Source: an uncultured Oscillibacter sp. (GTDB taxonomy: Bacteria > Bacillota_A > Clostridia > Oscillospirales > Oscillospiraceae). Taken from it: DNA of 64,000 nucleotides. The translations under genes were made by a program, and so were the position numbers. Where the stretch lies: the NCBI GenBank assembly GCA_951800675.1, contig CATOKC010000002.1:5368-69367 (forward strand), read 5' to 3'. Shown piece by piece: positions 60,238 to 64,000 of the stretch; within the stretch, counting starts at the first letter, position 1, and each line of letters opens with the position of its first letter. The notes under the pieces are model-generated. The model ran no database searches and had not been told where the DNA came from. It worked only from the letters and a program-made list of their open reading frames with translations.

Positions 60238-61404
60238 ATGGTCCACTTGCTTCTCACCGTGATTTACCTCTCTTTCATCAGCCTGGGTCTGCCCGACGCC
60301 TTGTTAGGCGCGGCCTGGCCCTCTATGTACGGCCCCTTCGGCGTGCCGGTGTCCTTCGCTGGCTGCGTGTCCATGATCATCGCCCTGGGCACCGTGGTCT
60401 CCAGCCTCCAGTCCAGCCGCCTCACCCGCCGTTTCGGGGCGGGGCGGGTCACCGCCGCCAGCGTGGGACTGACGGCCCTGGCCCTCCTGGGCTTCTCCCT
60501 CAGCGGCTCCTTTTGGCAGCTGTGCCTCTGGGCGGTGCCCTACGGCTTAGGAGCCGGGGCCGTGGACGCGGCGCTGAACAACTACGTGGCCCTCCACTAC
60601 GCCAGCCGCCACATGAGCTGGCTTCACTGCATGTGGGGCCTGGGGGCCTCGCTGGGGCCCTATTTCATGGGCCATGCCCTCACCACCGGCCGGGGCTGGC
60701 CCATGGGCTACCGCTGGATTGCCTTTTTGCAGATCAGCCTCACCGCCATCCTGTTCCTGACGCTTCCCCTCTGGCGAATTCACGGCGGCAGCCGGGAGGC
60801 GGGGCCTTCCGACCCGGCGCTGACCCTGCCCCAGGTCCTCCGCCTTTCCGGGGCGAAATCCATGGTAACCGCCTTCTTCTGCTACTGCGGTCTGGAGCAG
60901 ACCGCCGGTCTTTGGGCCAGCAGCTACCTGACGCTGGAAAAGGGTCTCCCGGCGGAGACGGCGGCGGGCTTTGCCAGCTTGTTTTTCCTGGGGGTCACGG
61001 CGGGACGGGGCCTCAGCGGCTTTTTAACCCTGGTTCTGAACGACCGGCAGATGGTCCGCCTGGGCCAGGGGATCACCGCCCTGGGAATCCTGCTTCTGCT
61101 GCTGCCGGTGGGCGGGGAGACTGCCGCCCTGGCAGGACTGGTGCTGGCGGGCCTGGGCTGCGCCCCGATCTATCCCTGCTTCATCCACGCCACGCCGGAC
61201 CATTTTGGGGCGGAGAATTCCCAGTCCGTCATCGGTGTGCAGATGGCCGGGGCCTACGTGGGCACTTGCCTGACGCCGATGGTGTTCGGTCTTTTGGCCT
61301 CTCGTCTTACCCCGGCGCTGTTCCCGGCCTATCTGCTGGCGGTGCTATTGGTGATGACGCTCGCCCACGAGGGGCTTCTCCGGGCCCGGCGGACCGCCGC
61401 TTGA
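60238..61404 (+). CDS. MFS transporter (sugar-type, FucP/YtcJ-like layout)
   Basis: A 388-aa, 12-helix permease. MVHLLLTVIYLSFISLGLPDALLGAAWPSMY is the start. The loop motif SSRLTRRFGAGRVTA between helices 2 and 3, and GAGAVDAALNNYVALHYASRHMSWLHCMWGLGASLGP in helices 4-5, match clostridial MFS proteins often annotated as sugar permeases. Substrate unknown. AGGAGG precedes ATG. Confidence 0.9.
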   Translation: MVHLLLTVIYLSFISLGLPDALLGAAWPSMYGPFGVPVSFAGCVSMIIALGTVVSSLQSSRLTRRFGAGRVTAASVGLTALALLGFSLSGSFWQLCLWAVPYGLGAGAVDAALNNYVALHYASRHMSWLHCMWGLGASLGPYFMGHALTTGRGWPMGYRWIAFLQISLTAILFLTLPLWRIHGGSREAGPSDPALTLPQVLRLSGAKSMVTAFFCYCGLEQTAGLWASSYLTLEKGLPAETAAGFASLFFLGVTAGRGLSGFLTLVLNDRQMVRLGQGITALGILLLLLPVGGETAALAGLVLAGLGCAPIYPCFIHATPDHFGAENSQSVIGVQMAGAYVGTCLTPMVFGLLASRLTPALFPAYLLAVLLVMTLAHEGLLRARRTAA

Positions 61405-61589
61405 GTCGACGCCGGAGGAAGCGCGCCGGCGCTGACGCCCGTTCCCGTTACGCAAAAAAGCGGCCCCTGCCGTTGGCGAAAACGGCGGGGCGTCCACACT
61501 GGAGGGCGTCTCCAAATTAAAGCGGTTCCCAGAAATAATGAGAAAAAAGGAGGCGGGGACAGAAGGCATAAGTCCAGCTCTTCTCGCCG
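61405..61589. other. Junction between the MFS gene and decayed genes
   Basis: GC-rich sequence with imperfect stems and no clear terminator. A 28-codon frame (ATG at about 61537) is probably random. The junction to decayed sequence appears near 61590. Confidence 0.4.
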
Positions 61590-62140
61590 TGCGCTTTATC
61601 TTGTTCTTCAAGCACCGATCCTGACTTTGTTCGGCGAACGGGTCAACGAAGAAACCTTCCGCCACGCAAAGGAATATTTTTTCTGGATCACCCTGGGTGT
61701 CCCGTTTTATATGTTCGGTCAGGCACTCAATCCCATCATCCGCTCCGATGGAAGCCCCAAGTTCGCCATGGCCTCTACCCTGGCGGGAGCTGCCGCCAAT
61801 ATCATTCTGGACCCCATCTTCATCTTTGTTTTTCGCTGGGGAATGATGGGCGCGGCGGCTACGGTGCTGGGGCAAATCATCACGGCTGTTCTGGCGGTCC
61901 GGTATCTGTGCCACATGAAAGCCGTTCGGCCGGAACAGAGCGGCTTCCGTTTCCATGGTACGGGAGGTGCTGTTTGGCGTAGGATTTGCCCTTCTGCTTC
62001 CCCGGTGGTTCGGACTGGACGGAGTTCTGTACTCCATGCCGGTTTCTGATATGCTGACATTCGTGATTTGTGTGATTGTCATTCGATATACCTACAAGAC
62101 TTTAGACCGCGGAGAAAAAAGGAAGCCCGAACATGAATAA
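61590..62140 (+). pseudogene. Decayed MATE efflux gene
   Basis: The first frame carries MATE blocks (FFWITLGVPFYMFGQALNPIIRSDGSPKFAMASTLAGAAANIILDP) to about 61955. The reading then shifts, and the C-terminal end (RWFGLDGVLYSMPVSDMLTFV) continues in another frame to 62140. The N-terminal third and about 100 residues of the second half are missing. A kinase-like relic overlaps its end. Confidence 0.85.
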
Positions 62141-62475
62141 CCGAATCATTACCATCAGCCGGGAATTTGGCGGCGGCGGCAGGACTATCGGCAGAAGGAC
62201 CGCCACAAAGCTGGGACTTCCCCGCTTTGAGGCGGAACTGATCGAAAAGCTGGAATAAGCAACCGGATTGTCCAGAGATTATATTGCCGAGCGGGGTGAA
62301 TACGCCGCCCATGGCAGTTGGCTGTCCAGCGCTTTCTCAGACCGGGCTCTCAACGGGCATGAAATGGGGCGTTGTCCAGAATTATCATATTGCGCTCAAC
62401 AGCGGAGTGCTGGGGATTGACACCTGTGTAGAGATGATCGCCAGATTATGCGACCGAAAATTTTGTGAAAGCTGA
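62133..62475 (+). pseudogene. Decayed cytidylate kinase-like gene
   Basis: It starts MNNRIITISREFGGGGRTIG, the N-terminus of the cytidylate-kinase-like family often paired with MATE genes. A TAA at 62256 interrupts after 41 codons, but homology continues in the same frame (GLSRDYIAERGEYAAHG). A deletion and frameshift then lead to the C-terminal NYHIALNSGVLGIDTCVEM. The nucleotide-binding core is lost. Confidence 0.82.
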
Positions 62476-62478
62476 CCT

Positions 62479-62507
62479 TTGATTTTTTCGGTTTTCTTTG
62501 CTAAACT
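62479..62507 (+). promoter_or_regulatory. Promoter of the truncated MATE gene
   Basis: TTGATT (62479-62484), 17 bases, TAAACT (62502-62507). Confidence 0.6.
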
Positions 62508-62537
62508 GAACCCGTCAATTCAATACGGACATTCAAC

Positions 62538-62640
62538 GACACACGCAGTGCATTGCACGTAAGCCTGATCACGGTACGGCAATGCTCGGCGTGTGTCTTT
62601 TCGCGTCTGAAGGCACACGGTGACGCGTGTGCCTTTCTTT
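62538..62640 (+). promoter_or_regulatory. Attenuator-like leader of the truncated MATE gene
   Basis: GACACACGC (62538-62546) pairs with GCGTGTGTC (62589-62597), with inner GCATT/AATGC. A terminator-type hairpin follows: AGGCACACG-GTGACG-CGTGTGCCT (62611-62634) and TTCTTT. The first left arm can also pair with part of the terminator's right arm, so the folds compete. This is the architecture of a riboswitch or attenuator; no known class was recognised. Confidence 0.6.
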
Positions 62641-62669
62641 GTCCGCATACCATTGAAGGAGGAACTATT

Positions 62670-63851
62670 ATGGATATGGAATCATCCGCTTGCCTTGGGA
62701 CGGAAAAAACCGGCAGGCTTCTGCTGAAATTTGCCGTCCCCCGCATCTTCTCGCTTATCATTTCCTGCCTGTACAACATCGTTGACCAGATTTTTGTGGG
62801 CAATGGTGTGGGCTACCTGGGCAATGCCGCTACCGGGGTCATCTTTCCCATCACGGTAATCGGCTGGGGCGTGTCCCTGTTCTTCGGAGACGGCGCGGCG
62901 GCGTCACTCAGCGTATCCCTGGGCAAAAACGAAACGGAGAATATTCACCGAAGCGTAGGCGGCAGCATCCTTTTCTCATTTCTCGGCGGACTGGTCATTA
63001 TTCTGATCAGCTATTGCTGGGGAGACGGACTGCCGCGGCTCATCGGCGCCACCGGCGCCAATCTTTCCCTGGCTCATGACTACGGTTTTATCATCTATGC
63101 CATGATGCCGCTGGCCCTGGTGCAGAATACCCTGGCCTCCATTATCCGGGCAGATGGAAGTCCCAAGTATGCCATGGGTGCCATGCTGGCGGGAGCGGTG
63201 CTGAACATCATTGGCGACCCGGTGGCCATCTTCGTCCTGGGCTTGGGCATCAAGGGCGCAGCCTACGCCACCATCCTGGGGCAGTTTGTCAGCTTCCTGA
63301 TCTGTGCGGCCTATCTGATCCGGAGTAAGTCCTTCCGCGTTTCCCCCGCCAGCTTCCGGCCCGACCCGGTCCTGTTGAAACAGGTCATGGCCCTTGGCGC
63401 GTCCAGCTTTTTGACACAGCTTTCTATTGTAATCATCACGGTTATCAATAACGTTCTTCTGGTGAAATATGGCGCGGCTTCAGCCTATGGGGCGGACATT
63501 CCTCTGGCGGCATTCGTAGTCATTATGAAGCTGTTCCAGATCGTATTGAATATCGCTATTGGGATTGCCGCGGGGGCACAGCCCATCGTTGGCTATAACT
63601 ACGGGGCAAGGAAGTATGACCGGGTGCGGGAGCTGTTAGGGCTGATTATCAAGTGGACAGCCATCATCTGCCTGATTTGCACGGTTTTGTTTGAGGTGTT
63701 CCCGCTGTTCTTTATCCAGATGTTCGGCGCGGACGGGGAACTCTATACGCAATTCGCGGTACAATGCCTGCGTATTTATTTGTCCCTCATTCTGTTCACC
63801 TGTGTCCAGAAGGTGTGCGCCATCCAGCGAGTTCAGCACAGCCGAAAGTGA
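62670..63851 (+). CDS. MATE efflux transporter, C-terminally truncated
   Basis: A 393-aa open frame with a normal MATE start (MDMESSACLGTEKTGRLLLKFAVPRIF) and helices 1-10, including IIRADGSPKYAMGAMLAGAV and GIAAGAQPIVGYNYGARKYDRVRE. Homology appears to stop after LFTCVQKVCAI, where about 60 residues (the last two helices) should follow; instead it ends QRVQHSRK. Sequence beyond about 63825 is unrelated. AAGGAGG precedes ATG. Probably not functional, though the leader is intact. Confidence 0.8.
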   Translation: MDMESSACLGTEKTGRLLLKFAVPRIFSLIISCLYNIVDQIFVGNGVGYLGNAATGVIFPITVIGWGVSLFFGDGAAASLSVSLGKNETENIHRSVGGSILFSFLGGLVIILISYCWGDGLPRLIGATGANLSLAHDYGFIIYAMMPLALVQNTLASIIRADGSPKYAMGAMLAGAVLNIIGDPVAIFVLGLGIKGAAYATILGQFVSFLICAAYLIRSKSFRVSPASFRPDPVLLKQVMALGASSFLTQLSIVIITVINNVLLVKYGAASAYGADIPLAAFVVIMKLFQIVLNIAIGIAAGAQPIVGYNYGARKYDRVRELLGLIIKWTAIICLICTVLFEVFPLFFIQMFGADGELYTQFAVQCLRIYLSLILFTCVQKVCAIQRVQHSRK

Positions 63852-64000
63852 CAGGTGACCGATATCAGAAAATTCAGAGGGGAAACCGCCATGTTTCTCC
63901 ATTTTGCAAAGTGGCTGTCGCGGGTGGTTTTCAGAGATTCCGCAGAAGTCAGCGCGGGGGGCCGTTTTCACCCCCTGGAGTCAAGTCGGGGCCGTTTTCC
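63852..64000. mobile_element. Possible insertion-sequence edge (IS21-like end repeats)
   Basis: GGGGCCGTTTTC occurs at 63958-63969 and again at 63988-63999, 30 bases apart. Repeated short blocks near a terminus are typical of IS21-family ends, and the truncation of the MATE gene just upstream fits an insertion or rearrangement. The element would continue beyond the window. Tentative. Confidence 0.35.

Overview
The window reads as a chromosomal segment of a motile, strictly anaerobic, high-GC member of the Firmicutes, most likely the Oscillospiraceae/Ruminococcaceae group. The evidence is a Gram-positive ctsR-mcsA-clpC heat-shock operon, a clostridial-type MutY, formate-tetrahydrofolate ligase, rubrerythrin, a two-cluster ferredoxin, a Thermus/Enterococcus-type V-ATPase and sigma-A promoters with 17-bp spacers. 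The genus cannot be fixed from sequence reading alone. Coding GC is high throughout, which creates many long antisense open frames that are not genes.

Layout. 1-3297 (minus): rod/MS-ring end of a flagellar operon (flgB, flgC, fliE, fliF, start of fliG). 3983-9008 (plus): three-gene phosphorelay made of a REC-HD-GYP-GGDEF c-di-GMP regulator, a free HPt protein and a hybrid histidine kinase with two receivers. 9943-12551: formate-tetrahydrofolate ligase and an FNT formate channel. 12595-14382: PadR repressor with two membrane proteins under a near-perfect palindromic operator/promoter. 14435-17456: mutY, a zinc-ribbon protein, thymidine kinase and a PflX-like radical SAM protein. 17510-21423: ferredoxin and the CtsR regulon core (ctsR-mcsA-clpC, with no mcsB). 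22909-24310: lspA and an RluD-type pseudouridine synthase. 24646-25321: five tRNAs (Val, Asp, Phe, Gly, Cys). 25384-26720: a lower-GC accessory patch with two unknown genes and an internally deleted IS256 transposase remnant.

26961-35850 (minus): a complete nine-gene V-type ATPase operon whose c-ring subunit keeps the Na+-coordinating residues; an unusual run of six hairpins lies between the F and A subunit genes. 36040-39344: a small unknown gene, a stand-alone formyltransferase, and a NiaR repressor with a MATE exporter. 39448-45080: metG, rubrerythrin (with its ribosome-binding site inside a long hairpin), a small lipoprotein, an Imm22-like protein and an ECF sigma/DUF4179 pair behind an ECF-type promoter. 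45286-47706: metallo-beta-lactamase-fold protein, ZIP transporter, small HTH protein. 47759-53777 (minus): oligopeptide-type ABC importer operon ending in a DUF3810 protein. 54102-61404: AI-2E-family permease, lipid kinase, NUDIX hydrolase (with a duplicated gene tail downstream), CarD-like regulator, a 74-aa protein, an SLH/serine beta-lactamase-like protein and an MFS transporter. 61590-64000: a decayed MATE gene, a decayed cytidylate-kinase-like gene, a C-terminally truncated MATE gene with an attenuator-like leader, and what may be the edge of an insertion sequence.

Functionally the window joins motility and c-di-GMP signalling, formate/one-carbon entry, protein quality control, sodium or proton energetics and peptide uptake. 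No phage, CRISPR array, rRNA or complete mobile element was seen. The most unusual signals are RNA-level: the hairpin array inside the V-ATPase operon, the hidden ribosome-binding site of rubrerythrin, the competing stems ahead of the truncated MATE gene, and the duplicated, codon-conserved NUDIX 3' end.
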